Positions 28,126-37,659 are shown, counted from the first letter of the stretch. The stretch is 64,000 nt of DNA from an uncultured Sulfitobacter sp. (GCA_905182645.1 CAJJCJ010000009.1:1-64000); one strand, 5' to 3'. Translations and numbers: made by a program. The notes: generated by a model from the sequence alone, not told the origin.

Positions 28126-28935
28126 CTATTCGGACGCAAAGTCACGCTGAATTGCGCGGTTTATGCCGACGTCTTGGCTATGTGCGATAACGCCGTCAGG
28201 GGTCAGCAATAACAGCCCATATGCACCGGGTTCATCGATTGATAACGACGAATCTGGGTTGGTCAGGTCAAGCAGTCCTTGATGGCAAGGGCTTTTGAAC
28301 ATGGTCCAAGGCACGCCGCGCAGGCTGCCCGATATTGTCCGGTGGATGTGGCCGCAAAACAGATGCGCGCGTGGATGTGCGCCGAGCATATCAAGCACTC
28401 GTGCGCCGTCCGCCAATTTGATCGCGTCCATCCCGACGATGCCTGTGTCAAATGGCGGGTGATGTGAAAACACCAACGGAATGAGGCCGCCAGTTTCATC
28501 AAGCCGATCTTGCAGCCACGCTGTGCGGTCTGCACACATTCGCCCTGCGTGGTGACCTTTGGGATAGGGCGGGCCGTCCAACGTATCGACGGCGATGATC
28601 CGATGATGATCAAGGTCAACATAATGTTGTGCGAAGCCGCCCCCGTCTTTGGGGGCGTCCGCGAACACCGCATAAAACGCGTCGCGCCTGTCATGATTTC
28701 CCAGCATCGGGATCACGGGGATCGGACAATCTTTGAGCGCGCCGTGCAGGCGTTCATATTGATCGACAGTTCCGTGATGCGTCAGATCACCCATCAAGAT
28801 CAACATCCGCGCATCGGGGTGGTCGGTCAGGGCTGCATCCAACACAGATTGGAAACGCACCACCGGATCAAGCCCGATGATGGTGTCACCCGCGCTGGTG
28901 ATATGGATGTCGGTGATCACGATAATCTTGGCCAT
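28126..28935 (-). CDS. Metallophosphoesterase, class III cyclic nucleotide phosphodiesterase-like
   Basis: The 269-residue protein has all metal-binding motifs of the calcineurin-like phosphoesterases: ITDIHI (D-x-H near residues 8-10), LMGDLTHHG, MLGNHDRRD, FSHHPPFD and CGHIHRT. It most resembles the CpdA/GpdQ group, which hydrolyses cAMP or glycerophosphodiesters. No signal peptide is present, so it acts in the cytoplasm. Which substrate is used cannot be decided here. It is a single gene, 43 bases upstream of the MAPEG gene on the transcript's own side. Confidence 0.87.
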   Translation of the reverse strand: MAKIIVITDIHITSAGDTIIGLDPVVRFQSVLDAALTDHPDARMLILMGDLTHHGTVDQYERLHGALKDCPIPVIPMLGNHDRRDAFYAVFADAPKDGGGFAQHYVDLDHHRIIAVDTLDGPPYPKGHHAGRMCADRTAWLQDRLDETGGLIPLVFSHHPPFDTGIVGMDAIKLADGARVLDMLGAHPRAHLFCGHIHRTISGSLRGVPWTMFKSPCHQGLLDLTNPDSSLSIDEPGAYGLLLLTPDGVIAHSQDVGINRAIQRDFASE

Positions 28936-28978
28936 TGTCGGCGCTCATATTTGCATCTTGTGGGGGTGGAACACCCAA

Positions 28979-29371
28979 TTAGATAAGTGTTTGAAGCACC
29001 AAGGTGAGCGACAAAACGACAAGGCTGAGGAATGTACTTAGCATGCCGTAAGTACGCAATTTGCGACCGACGGCGTTGTGCACGTTTTCAAGACCATAAA
29101 CATGGGCCAACCGGCCACCCAATATTGCCAAACCCAGTACAATCAACAACAGTCTTGGCGCGTTCTGAAGCTCGGCAATGGCCATCAATATAAGCGCCAG
29201 CGGGACATATTCGTTGAAATTGCAATGCTGACGGATGCGCGTCTCTAGGGTTTTGTTTGCAGCATCGCCAAGAGACACCTTATCGCTGCGCCGTACCCCG
29301 ATGACCCTCATTGCAAGGGCGATATATAGTAGGGCCGCCAACGCAGCGATGATTGAGGTGACTGGTAACAT
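28979..29371 (-). CDS. MAPEG-family inner-membrane protein
   Basis: The 130-residue protein has four predicted membrane segments (about 6-24, 55-72, 74-92 and 106-128) and the MAPEG pattern: MRVIGVRRSDKVSLGD, then RIRQHCNFNEYVPLALILM and GRLAHVYGL. Eukaryotic relatives are glutathione transferases or leukotriene synthases; the roles of bacterial ones are mostly unknown. The conserved FNEYVPL helix is intact. Confidence 0.86.
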   Translation of the reverse strand: MLPVTSIIAALAALLYIALAMRVIGVRRSDKVSLGDAANKTLETRIRQHCNFNEYVPLALILMAIAELQNAPRLLLIVLGLAILGGRLAHVYGLENVHNAVGRKLRTYGMLSTFLSLVVLSLTLVLQTLI

Positions 29372-29452
29372 GAATGATCTTTCATTTGCGGTGGTTTAGA
29401 CGGGCTTGCCCCATTGCCTGCGTCAGCAGCCAATGGCCCAAGCCCGCTGAGT

Positions 29453-32400
29453 TTATTCCAGTTCGATCAGCAAATCCTTGGCGTCGATCTGGCTACCTGC
29501 GTTCACATGGACCGCCTTGATAACGGCGTCGCGTTCCGCGTGGATACCGGTTTCCATTTTCATGGCCTCGATGGTCAACAACAGATCGCCTTCTTTGACC
29601 TCTTTGCCCACCAACGCGGCCACTGTTGCCACAACACCGGGCATCGGTGCGCCGATGTGGTTGGCGTTGCCTGCTTCGGCCTTGGGGCGGGTGACCTTTT
29701 CAGATGCCGCAAGTCGGTTCATCACACGGACTGTGCGCGGTTGACCGTTCAACTCAAAGAACACTTTGACTTCGCCGTCCTCAGATATTTCGGACACTGC
29801 CTGCATGCGGATTTCAAGGGTTTTCCCCGGATCAATCTCGGCGCTGATCTCTTCGCCTGGGTTCATGCCGTAAAAGAACGCCTTGGTTGGCAATGTCCGC
29901 ACAGGACCATACGTGCGGTGACGGCCCATGTAATCAAGGAACACTTTTGGGTACATCAAATACCCGTTCAGGTCCTCATTATCGACTCCGCGGCCTTCAA
30001 GCTGCGCTGACAGATCGGCGCGTGTGGCCTCCAGATCGACGGCAGGCATGTGTGCTCCGGGGCGGTCTGTCGTCGGCTTTTCACCCTTGAGGATTTTCTT
30101 TTGGATCGCCTTCGGCCAGCCACCTGGGGGTTGCCCAAGCGACCCTTTCATCATGTCCACAACGCTGTCAGGGAACATCACGTCTGTGGCTGCGTCCTCG
30201 ACCTGCGCGCGGGTCAGGTTTTGGCTGACCATCATCAGGGCCATGTCGCCGACAACTTTGGACGAAGGTGTCACCTTGACGATATCGCCGAACATTTGGT
30301 TCACATCCGCATAGGTCTGCGCGACTTCATGCCAACGCTCCTCAAGCCCCAAAGACCGCGCTTGCGATTTCAGGTTCGTGAACTGCCCACCGGGCATCTC
30401 ATGCAGGTAAACTTCGGAGGCAGGCGCCTGTAGGCCGGATTCGAACGCCGTGTAATGCGCGCGAACCTGTTCAAAATAGTTACTGATCTCGCGGATTGCG
30501 GTCACATTCAGGCCCGTATCGCGGTCAGTCCCCTTAAGCGCCTCAACTATTGATCCCAAAGTCGGCTGCGACGTGTTCCCCGACAGCGCGTCCATCGCCG
30601 CATCAACCACGTCAACACCCGCGTCAGATACCGCCAGCACAGTCGCAATCGCCGCACCCGATGTGTCATGGGTGTGGAAGTGGATCGGCAGGCCAGTTTC
30701 TTCTTTCAACGCAGTGACAAGAGCGCGTCCAGCGGCAGGTTTCAGCAGCCCAGCCATATCTTTCAACCCAAGCACATGCGCGCCTGCGGCCTCTAGTTCT
30801 TTGGCCATGCCGACATAGTATTTCAGGTCGTACTTGCTGCGGTCGGGATCAAGCAGGTCGCCTGTATAACAGATTGTGCCTTCGATAACCTTGCCGGATT
30901 TACCGACAGCGTCCATCGCCACGCGCATGTTTTCAACCCAGTTCAGGCTGTCAAACACGCGAAACACGTCAACGCCGGATTCTGCCGCTTGGGCCACAAA
31001 CGATTGTACCACATTGTCGGGATAGTTGGTGTAGCCAACCCCGTTGGACGCGCGCAGCAGCATTTGTGTCATGATGTTTGGCATCCGCGCGCGGATGTCG
31101 CGCAGGCGCTGCCACGGGCATTCTTGCAAGAACCGGTAGGCCACATCAAACGTCGCACCGCCCCAGCATTCAACGCTGAACAGCTGGCTCATGTTGCTCG
31201 CATAGGCGGGGGCCACGTTGATCATATCAATCGACCGCATCCGTGTCGCAAGCAACGACTGATGCCCATCACGCATGGTGGTGTCGGTGATCAGCAATTG
31301 GGACTGATCGCACATCCAATTTGCCAAGCCTTCTGGGCCGGATTTATCCAAAATTTGACGGGTACCGTCTGGCACATCAGTCGTTGGCTTTACCGGTGGC
31401 TTGGGTGATTTGACATCTGCGGCTGGCTTCACGCGCCCTACGGTCTCAGGATGCCCGTTTACGGTAATATCTGCGATGTAGGTCAGGATTTTGGTGGCGC
31501 GGTCACGGCGTTTCTTAAAGTCAAACAGACCCGGTGTCTCATCGATGAATTTGGTGTGGTATTCGTTGTTCAGGAACGTCGGATGCTTCAGCAGGTTTTC
31601 CACAAACGCAATGTTGGTGCTGACGCCGCGAATACGGAATTCGCGGAGCGCACGGTCCATGCGGGCAATCGCCATTTCCGGGGTCGGGGCGCGTGCGGTC
31701 ACTTTGGTCAACAAACTGTCATAGAAGCGCGTGATTACAGCACCCGAATAGGCGGTGCCACCATCCAGCCGGATACCCGGACCAGTGGCTGATCGGTACA
31801 TCTGAATGCGGCCATAATCGGGGATAAAGTTGTTTTGCGGGTCTTCAGTCGTGACGCGGCATTGCAGCGCGTGACCATCAAGCTTGACGTCATATTGCGA
31901 CGCACAGCCTGTGGCCTCGACAATAGATTTGCCCTCAGCGATCAGAATTTGGGCGCGCACGATGTCGATGCCTGTGACCTCTTCTGTGACCGTATGCTCG
32001 ACCTGGACGCGCGGATTTACTTCGATGAAAAAGAACTTACCGCTGTCCATATCCATCAAGAATTCGACGGTGCCCGCACATTCGTAGTTCACATGCTGGC
32101 AGATTTTCTTGCCCAATTGGCAGATTTGTTCGCGCTGGGTTTCGGACAAATACGGGGCAGGGGCGCGTTCAACGACCTTTTGGTTGCGGCGCTGTACTGA
32201 ACAGTCACGCTCCCACAGGTGATAAATTTCGCCGTGACTGTCGCCCAATATTTGAACTTCAACGTGGCGGGCCTTCATGATCATCTTTTCAAGGTAACCC
32301 TCGCCGTTGCCAAATGCAGATTCGGCTTCGCGGCGGCCTTCGCGGACTTTTTCTTCCAGCTCACCCTCGTGCATGATCGCGCGCATGCCGCGCCCGCCGC

Positions 32401-32896
32401 CGCCCCATGACGCCTTAAGCATCAATGGATAGCCAACCGCTGCGGCCTCAAGCTTGATCGCATCCATGTCATCGCCCAGCACGCCCGTGGCTGGAATGAC
32501 TGGCACGCCTGCCTCAACCGCGACATCACGCGCTGATGCTTTGTCGCCAAGCTGGCGCATGGTTTTGGCTTTGGGGCCGATGAATGTGATACCAGCATCT
32601 GTGCAGGCGTCTACGAATTCAGGGTTTTCCGACAATAGGCCATAACCTGGGTGGATCGCGTCAGCGCCAGCCATTTTGGCGACGCGGATGATTTCTTCAA
32701 TTGACAGATATGCGGCCACGGGGCCCATGCCTTCGCCAATCCGGTAGGCCTCGTCGGCTTTAAACCGGTGCAGGCCCAATTTGTCCTCTTCTGCGAAAAC
32801 CGCGACCGTTTTCTTGCCCATCTCATTGGCAGCCCGCATGATGCGGATGGCGATTTCACCACGGTTGGCGATAAGGATTTTCTGGAAGTCGGCCAT
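29453..32896 (-). CDS. pyc: Pyruvate carboxylase
   Basis: Pyc is a biotin enzyme carboxylating pyruvate to oxaloacetate with ATP and bicarbonate. The 1147-residue protein contains the full single-chain set: a biotin carboxylase domain (about 1-450; ILIANRGEIAIRIMRAA, KASWGGGGRGMR, EVNPRVQVEHTVTEEVTGID), a carboxyltransferase TIM barrel (about 535-800; TDTTMRDGHQSLLATRMR, FHTHDTSG) and a C-terminal biotinyl domain with EAMKMET, biotin lysine near 1113. The window therefore has two routes to oxaloacetate, Pyc and Ppc. The L-lactate dehydrogenase gene lies 99 bases upstream on the same strand, which would feed it pyruvate. Confidence 0.98.
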   Translation of the reverse strand: MADFQKILIANRGEIAIRIMRAANEMGKKTVAVFAEEDKLGLHRFKADEAYRIGEGMGPVAAYLSIEEIIRVAKMAGADAIHPGYGLLSENPEFVDACTDAGITFIGPKAKTMRQLGDKASARDVAVEAGVPVIPATGVLGDDMDAIKLEAAAVGYPLMLKASWGGGGRGMRAIMHEGELEEKVREGRREAESAFGNGEGYLEKMIMKARHVEVQILGDSHGEIYHLWERDCSVQRRNQKVVERAPAPYLSETQREQICQLGKKICQHVNYECAGTVEFLMDMDSGKFFFIEVNPRVQVEHTVTEEVTGIDIVRAQILIAEGKSIVEATGCASQYDVKLDGHALQCRVTTEDPQNNFIPDYGRIQMYRSATGPGIRLDGGTAYSGAVITRFYDSLLTKVTARAPTPEMAIARMDRALREFRIRGVSTNIAFVENLLKHPTFLNNEYHTKFIDETPGLFDFKKRRDRATKILTYIADITVNGHPETVGRVKPAADVKSPKPPVKPTTDVPDGTRQILDKSGPEGLANWMCDQSQLLITDTTMRDGHQSLLATRMRSIDMINVAPAYASNMSQLFSVECWGGATFDVAYRFLQECPWQRLRDIRARMPNIMTQMLLRASNGVGYTNYPDNVVQSFVAQAAESGVDVFRVFDSLNWVENMRVAMDAVGKSGKVIEGTICYTGDLLDPDRSKYDLKYYVGMAKELEAAGAHVLGLKDMAGLLKPAAGRALVTALKEETGLPIHFHTHDTSGAAIATVLAVSDAGVDVVDAAMDALSGNTSQPTLGSIVEALKGTDRDTGLNVTAIREISNYFEQVRAHYTAFESGLQAPASEVYLHEMPGGQFTNLKSQARSLGLEERWHEVAQTYADVNQMFGDIVKVTPSSKVVGDMALMMVSQNLTRAQVEDAATDVMFPDSVVDMMKGSLGQPPGGWPKAIQKKILKGEKPTTDRPGAHMPAVDLEATRADLSAQLEGRGVDNEDLNGYLMYPKVFLDYMGRHRTYGPVRTLPTKAFFYGMNPGEEISAEIDPGKTLEIRMQAVSEISEDGEVKVFFELNGQPRTVRVMNRLAASEKVTRPKAEAGNANHIGAPMPGVVATVAALVGKEVKEGDLLLTIEAMKMETGIHAERDAVIKAVHVNAGSQIDAKDLLIELE

Positions 32897-32995
32897 GAAT
32901 TTTGGTTCCTATTTTGCAGTTGCAGCATTTCTGCACAAAAACACGGGAACGTAAACAGCCGAGCGCGACAACTTCGGTCGCTGAAAAGACCTATT

Positions 32996-34126
32996 TTACC
33001 GCAAACGACCCTTTAGATCGGAAATGCTGCGCGTGCCAAGTTGGCCCATATTCGCGATCATGTCTTGGCGCAAAATGTCGAGAACATGCGCTGCACCTGG
33101 TTCGCCCAACGCGCCAAGACCATAATGGAACGCCCGTCCGAGCATAACGAAATCAGCCCCCAACGCCAATGCCCGAATGACGTCCAGCCCACCCTCAATG
33201 CCGCTATCCATGATAAGCGGCAGGGTGGTCGCGGCCCGCACAAGCGGCAGCTGTTCAATGGTTGCAGGTCCGCCGTCAAACTGTCGCCCCGCGTGGTTGG
33301 AGATCCAAAGCGCGTCAACACCACGTGCTTGCAGGGCGGCTGCATCGTCGGGCAGGCTCACACCTTTGACGATAAGCGGCCCGTCCCACTGCGCACGCAG
33401 TTTGTCGACGTAGGACCAATCGGGGGATGTCCGCAGCAAATAACCGACGTGCTGGTTGGACGGCAGGGCAGTTTTCTGGTCGGCGTAGCTATCCATCAGC
33501 TTCATGCGCGGCATACCAGTTTTACTGATACCAGCCAGCCAAGCTGGGCACTGTGCCGCTTGAATTGCCAAGCGCGGTGTCAGACGTGGCGGTTGCTGCA
33601 ACCCACCACGTGTTTGCCGTTCGCGCCGCGAGGCCACGGGCACATCGACGGTCATCACAAGCGTATGAAAGCCTGAATCCTTCGCACGATTAAGCATATC
33701 GCCTCGAATTTCGGCGTCGCGGGGTGGATAGATTTGAAACCAACCTTGATTACCAATATTGCCTGCGACATCTTCGGGTGTTTGGGTCGCCACTGTCGAA
33801 ATGGTGTAGGGGATGCCTTGCTCCGCGCCTGTGCGTGCCAGCATTTGTTCCGCACCTGGCCAGATCAGGCCCGACATGCCAACCGGTGCGATGCCCACAG
33901 GCATGGGGTAGTCGCGCCCAAGGAAGGTTGTGGTCAGGTCTGGCGTGAACTCGCCGTGCAATATCGAAGGGCTAAGCAAGATGTCGTCAAATTTGGACCG
34001 GTTGCGCGCTTGCGTAATTTCGGAGCCCGTTGCGCTATCAAGGTATTCCCACACAAAATGTGGAATACGCTTGCGGGCGCGTAGTTTCAGGTCGGATATG
34101 GCGGGGTATCTGTTGTGCAATGACAT
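32996..34126 (-). CDS. lldD: FMN-dependent L-lactate dehydrogenase / alpha-hydroxyacid oxidase
   Basis: This flavoprotein oxidises L-lactate, or a related 2-hydroxyacid, to the ketoacid and passes electrons to the membrane chain. The 376-residue protein has the family motifs PHFVWEYLDSATGSE at the start, PVGIAPVGMSGLIWP, QIYPPRD, TVDVPVASRRERQTRGG, LIVKGV, and WISNHAGRQFDGGPATIEQLP with the catalytic His-Arg. It lies directly upstream of pyc on the same strand, suggesting lactate to pyruvate to oxaloacetate as one anaplerotic unit. Two adjacent in-frame ATGs exist (34132 and 34126); the second is used. Glycolate or mandelate oxidases of the same family cannot be excluded. Confidence 0.87.
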   Translation of the reverse strand: MSLHNRYPAISDLKLRARKRIPHFVWEYLDSATGSEITQARNRSKFDDILLSPSILHGEFTPDLTTTFLGRDYPMPVGIAPVGMSGLIWPGAEQMLARTGAEQGIPYTISTVATQTPEDVAGNIGNQGWFQIYPPRDAEIRGDMLNRAKDSGFHTLVMTVDVPVASRRERQTRGGLQQPPRLTPRLAIQAAQCPAWLAGISKTGMPRMKLMDSYADQKTALPSNQHVGYLLRTSPDWSYVDKLRAQWDGPLIVKGVSLPDDAAALQARGVDALWISNHAGRQFDGGPATIEQLPLVRAATTLPLIMDSGIEGGLDVIRALALGADFVMLGRAFHYGLGALGEPGAAHVLDILRQDMIANMGQLGTRSISDLKGRLR

Positions 34127-34177
34127 GTGCATTGGGATACGGCGTTCGCCGTGCAGAGGGAAGCATATATTTGCGGC

Positions 34178-34203
34178 TGTCGAAGCCTCCGGCGGTCATA
34201 TTT
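34178..34203 (+). repeat. Dispersed intergenic motif, copy 1
   Basis: TGTCGAAGCCTCCGGCGG followed by TCATATTT occurs here between lldD and uvrD. A close match, TGTCGGAGCCTCCGGCGC followed by GGATATTT, is found at 52092-52117 in another intergenic gap. Both are followed by an A/G-rich segment with GCGGG(C)GGA or GCGGGA. The repetition in two unrelated gaps suggests a genome-wide intergenic element of unknown role. Confidence 0.5.
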
Positions 34204-34279
34204 AGGCTCGGAAAAAGCGGGCGGAACAGAGTGTGAACAAGTCTTTTACACATCGGCGAATATGGTTATGGTGCCCGAC

Positions 34280-36721
34280 ATGAATGATTATTCCGAAGAT
34301 GATGCCTTTGAGGCCGCAGTTCCGTTGTCCCAGCGTGCCATGGCAGGGCGTGCAGCCCCCTATTTGGATGGGCTGAACCCTGCGCAACGCGAGGCGGTTG
34401 AAGCGATACAAGGACCGGTGTTGATGCTGGCGGGTGCTGGCACAGGCAAGACCAAGGCGTTGACGACCCGCATTGGTCATTTGTTGCTTACTGGCAATGC
34501 GCAAACCCATCAGATTTTGGCAGTGACATTTACCAACAAAGCCGCGCGCGAAATGAAAAACCGTGTTGGCGCGATGATGGGGCAAGCGGTTGAGGGCATG
34601 CCTTGGCTGGGGACGTTCCATTCGGTCTGTGCCAAGCTGCTGCGCCGCCATGCTGAATTGGTTGGGCTCAAGTCGAGCTTTACGATTTTGGATACCGACG
34701 ACCAGATCCGTCTGATGAAGCAGTTGATCCGTGCCACTGACATTGACGAAAAGCGTTGGCCGCCGCGCATGTTGGCAGGGATCATTGATGGCTGGAAAAA
34801 TCGCGCGCTGACGCCTGATAATGTGCCCGCCGCAGATGGCGGTGCGTTTGATCACCGCGGGGTTGAACTTTATGCCGCCTATCAGGCGCGTTTGCGCGCG
34901 CTGAATGCCGTCGATTTCGGCGATATCTTGCTGCATATGGTGACGATTTTTCAAAAGCACGAGGATGTGTTGGAACAGTATCAGCGCTGGTTCAAATTCA
35001 TTCTTGTGGACGAGTACCAAGATACCAACGTCGCCCAGTATTTATGGCTGCGCCTGCTGGCTGCCAAGCATAAGAATATCTGTTGTGTTGGCGATGATGA
35101 TCAGTCGATCTACGGCTGGCGCGGAGCCGAGGTCGGCAACATCTTGCGGTTTGAAAAAGACTTTCCGGGGGCTGTAGTTGTTCGATTGGAGCAGAATTAT
35201 CGCTCAACGCCGCATATTTTGGCGGCTGCATCTGGCGTGATCGAAGGCAACAAGGGCCGTTTGGGCAAGACGTTGTTTACGGCTGAACAAGACGGCGAAA
35301 AGGTCCGGCTGATCGGCCATTGGGACGGCGAAGAAGAGGCCCGCTGGATTGGTGAAGAGGTTGAGGCCTTGCAACGCGGCACCCGTGGATTGGACCAAGT
35401 CGGTCTTGATAGCATGGCAATTTTGGTGCGTGCATCGCATCAGATGCGCGCGTTCGAGGACCGGTTCCTGACGATTGGCCTGCCGTACCGCGTAATAGGC
35501 GGCCCGCGATTTTACGAGCGTTTGGAAATCCGCGATGCAATGGCGTATTTCCGGCTGGCGGTGTCTCAGGACGATGATCTGGCGTTTGAACGCATTGTGA
35601 ACACGCCTAAACGAGGCCTCGGCGAGAAGGCGGTGCAGACCATTCAGCGCACCGCGCGCGACAATGGTGTAAACCTTATTGAGGGTGCCCGGATGGTTTG
35701 CGAGGGCAAGCTGTTGGGCGGTAAGGGTTTGAAAGAACTGACCATTCTGGTGCAGGGATTAGACCGCTGGCATGCGCAACTATTGGGGCCAGTATTACAG
35801 GTCCTTGATGACAATTCGGTTGTGGATGACGAGGTGACCCGCGACGTGTTGAGCGATGTTAATCACTTGGTACTGGCTGAAACGATCCTTGATGAAAGTG
35901 GCTATACGGGGTTTTGGCAGAACGATAAAACGCCCGAAGCCCCCGGTCGGTTGGAAAATCTCAAGGAACTCGTGAAATCGCTGGAAAATCACGACACCCT
36001 GCAGGGGTTCCTGGAACACGTCAGCCTGATCATGGATAATGAGACCTTGGAGCAGGGCGAGAAGGTGTCGATTATGACGCTGCACGCGGCCAAGGGTCTT
36101 GAGTTTCCGGCGGTATTTTTACCCGGTTGGGAAGATGGTTTATTTCCGTCGCAGCGGTCGATGGATGAAAGCGGTCAAAAGGGCCTCGAGGAAGAGCGTA
36201 GGCTGGCCTATGTCGGCATCACGCGGGCCGAAGAAATCTGCACGATTTCCTTTGCAGCGAACCGGCGTGTGTATGGCCAGTGGCAATCAGCGATGCCGTC
36301 GCGGTTCATTGACGAGCTGCCAGAAGAGCATGTCGATGTGCTGACCCCGCCCGGATTATACGGCGGCGGGTTTGGCGCTGCTGGCATGGCCGCGAGCGCA
36401 AATCCGGCGGTACAAGAAAGCCACAGATCGAACCTGCAACAAAAGGCAGCCGACGCGAATGTGTATAATTCACCCGGATGGCGGCGCTTGCAAAGCCGCA
36501 GCCAACAACGGGGCGTGGCCCGACCTGCGGTAACGATCGATATGACCGCGGTAAGCGCATTTTCGATTGCGGACCGCGTTTTCCATCAAAAATTTGGCTA
36601 CGGAGAGGTCATGGGTATCGAGGGCGACAAGCTGGTAATCGATTTTGACAAAGCAGGGTCCAAACATGTGGTTGCCCGTTTTGTTGTCCCTGCCGATCAA
36701 GCCGATGATGTGCCGTTTTAA
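34280..36721 (+). CDS. uvrD: UvrD/PcrA-type superfamily 1 DNA helicase
   Basis: This ATP-dependent 3'-5' helicase acts in nucleotide excision and mismatch repair and in removing recombinase or RNA polymerase. The 813-residue protein has GLNPAQREAVEAIQGPVLMLAGAGTGKT (Q motif and Walker A; written here in one piece only as GLNPAQREAVEA and AGAGTGKT), TFTNKAAREMK, DEYQDTN (Walker B), GDDDQSIYGWRGA, EQNYRSTPHIL, VSIMTLHAAKGLEF and RRLAYVGITRAEE. The C-terminus has the FHQKFGYGEVMGIEGDKLVIDFD Tudor-like tail that contacts RNA polymerase in relatives. The ATG at 34280 is preferred; upstream starts would lie in the intergenic repeat. Confidence 0.94.
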   Translation: MNDYSEDDAFEAAVPLSQRAMAGRAAPYLDGLNPAQREAVEAIQGPVLMLAGAGTGKTKALTTRIGHLLLTGNAQTHQILAVTFTNKAAREMKNRVGAMMGQAVEGMPWLGTFHSVCAKLLRRHAELVGLKSSFTILDTDDQIRLMKQLIRATDIDEKRWPPRMLAGIIDGWKNRALTPDNVPAADGGAFDHRGVELYAAYQARLRALNAVDFGDILLHMVTIFQKHEDVLEQYQRWFKFILVDEYQDTNVAQYLWLRLLAAKHKNICCVGDDDQSIYGWRGAEVGNILRFEKDFPGAVVVRLEQNYRSTPHILAAASGVIEGNKGRLGKTLFTAEQDGEKVRLIGHWDGEEEARWIGEEVEALQRGTRGLDQVGLDSMAILVRASHQMRAFEDRFLTIGLPYRVIGGPRFYERLEIRDAMAYFRLAVSQDDDLAFERIVNTPKRGLGEKAVQTIQRTARDNGVNLIEGARMVCEGKLLGGKGLKELTILVQGLDRWHAQLLGPVLQVLDDNSVVDDEVTRDVLSDVNHLVLAETILDESGYTGFWQNDKTPEAPGRLENLKELVKSLENHDTLQGFLEHVSLIMDNETLEQGEKVSIMTLHAAKGLEFPAVFLPGWEDGLFPSQRSMDESGQKGLEEERRLAYVGITRAEEICTISFAANRRVYGQWQSAMPSRFIDELPEEHVDVLTPPGLYGGGFGAAGMAASANPAVQESHRSNLQQKAADANVYNSPGWRRLQSRSQQRGVARPAVTIDMTAVSAFSIADRVFHQKFGYGEVMGIEGDKLVIDFDKAGSKHVVARFVVPADQADDVPF

Positions 36722-37317
36722 TGCATCAGCATTGGGTAAAGTGACACGACCAACAGCACGGCCATTGTGATGTTAAACGCGCGCAACCGCCCCGCAGAGC
36801 CCAAAAACCGACGGACTTGCACGCCCATCCATGCCCAAACCGTGACGGACGGCAGGTTTACGCATGAAAAAATCACGGCGACCATCGCGGCCCCAGCGGC
36901 GACGCCCATCGATTGCGGCGCATAGGCGCTAATCGCGGTGATGGCCATGAACCATGCTTTGGGATTGACCCATTGAAAGGCGGCGGCTTGTAAAAACGTG
37001 AACGGCTTGCCTGCGACTGATTTTGCCTCTGGCGGGACCGCATTGGCGATTTTCCAAGCCAACCACAGCATATAGGTCGCACTGACGACCTTCAGGACAG
37101 TCTTCAAAACCGGATATGTGTCGAATATCTGCAACAGCAGGACACCGACCATGAACACCATAAAGGCATGACCCAAGCTGATGCCCAGCATATGCGGGAT
37201 GGTCCGGCGCAGGCCGTAATTAGCACCTGACGCCATCAGCATCAGGTTATTGGGGCCGGGCGTAATGGATGACGCAAATGCGAAACCGATCAATGAAATG
37301 AAAACTGTGTATGTCAT
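36718..37317 (-). CDS. LysE/RhtB-family amino acid exporter
   Basis: The 199-residue inner-membrane protein has six predicted helices and the signature SSITPGPNNLMLMASGANYGLR near the N-terminus, with FQWVNPKAWFMAITAI in the middle. The family exports amino acids (lysine, homoserine, threonine and others) or quorum-sensing lactones; the substrate cannot be told here. It converges with uvrD, the stops overlapping by 4 bases. Confidence 0.9.
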   Translation of the reverse strand: MTYTVFISLIGFAFASSITPGPNNLMLMASGANYGLRRTIPHMLGISLGHAFMVFMVGVLLLQIFDTYPVLKTVLKVVSATYMLWLAWKIANAVPPEAKSVAGKPFTFLQAAAFQWVNPKAWFMAITAISAYAPQSMGVAAGAAMVAVIFSCVNLPSVTVWAWMGVQVRRFLGSAGRLRAFNITMAVLLVVSLYPMLMH

Positions 37318-37395
37318 GGCCCATCTATAGACGGGTTTTTGCGCAAGTGAATTGCCAAGTTACGCGCGTGCGCTGAATGTGGACAATCGGCCCGC

Positions 37396-37479
37396 CTAAA
37401 TCAGCGTTTGTGATGTCAGAAACCCATCAAGGCTAAGCCCGCCTACGAGCGCCAAGAATATATGTGGAAAAAGCGGCAT
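37396..37479 (-). CDS. Possible 27-residue hydrophobic small protein
   Basis: A short frame reads MPLFPHIFLALVGGLSLDGF followed by LTSQTLI. It has a good Shine-Dalgarno (AAAGGA) 9 bases before the ATG. An 8-base perfect inverted repeat, ATGATCAC (37478-37485) and GTGATCAT (37501-37508), covers the start codon and puts the ribosome site in the loop, so translation could be structure-controlled. It lies downstream of the anti-SD hairpin array on the same strand, past its terminator. The rest of 37318-37560 shows nothing else. A chance frame is quite possible. Confidence 0.3.
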   Translation of the reverse strand: MPLFPHIFLALVGGLSLDGFLTSQTLI

Positions 37480-37561
37480 GATCACGGTCCTTTATGGGTT
37501 GTGATCATTGAACGGCTGGGCTGCGCATTTCCGTCGCAAAAGTTAATAAAATTTTAAACAT

Positions 37562-37604
37562 AAAAAAACGGCCATGCTCGGGAGGAGGTGAGCATGACCG
37601 TTTT
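37562..37604 (-). terminator. Anti-SD hairpin 7, also the intrinsic terminator of the array
   Basis: A 14-bp interrupted stem (AAAACGG / CCGTTTT outside, CATGCTC / GAGCATG inside) displays GGGAGGAG at 37580-37587. On the minus strand the downstream arm runs into CCGTTTTTTT, a clear U-tract, so this hairpin both carries the motif and ends transcription. Confidence 0.82.
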
Positions 37605-37613
37605 CAATGATCG

Positions 37614-37654
37614 GCGGTCCACATATGTCTCGGGAGGAGAAAGACGTGGGCCGC
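37614..37654 (-). repeat. Anti-SD hairpin 6
   Basis: An outer 9-bp stem GCGGTCCAC / GTGGGCCGC (one T-G pair) and an inner GTCT / AGAC, with an ATAT bulge, flank GGGAGGAG at 37632-37639. Confidence 0.75.
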
Positions 37655-37659
37655 GTCCT

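Noticed and set aside
34127-34279. Longer N-terminus for the UvrD-type helicase
   Set aside because: The frame is open upstream but crosses the intergenic repeat and the divergent lldD start, and the added residues have no helicase character.
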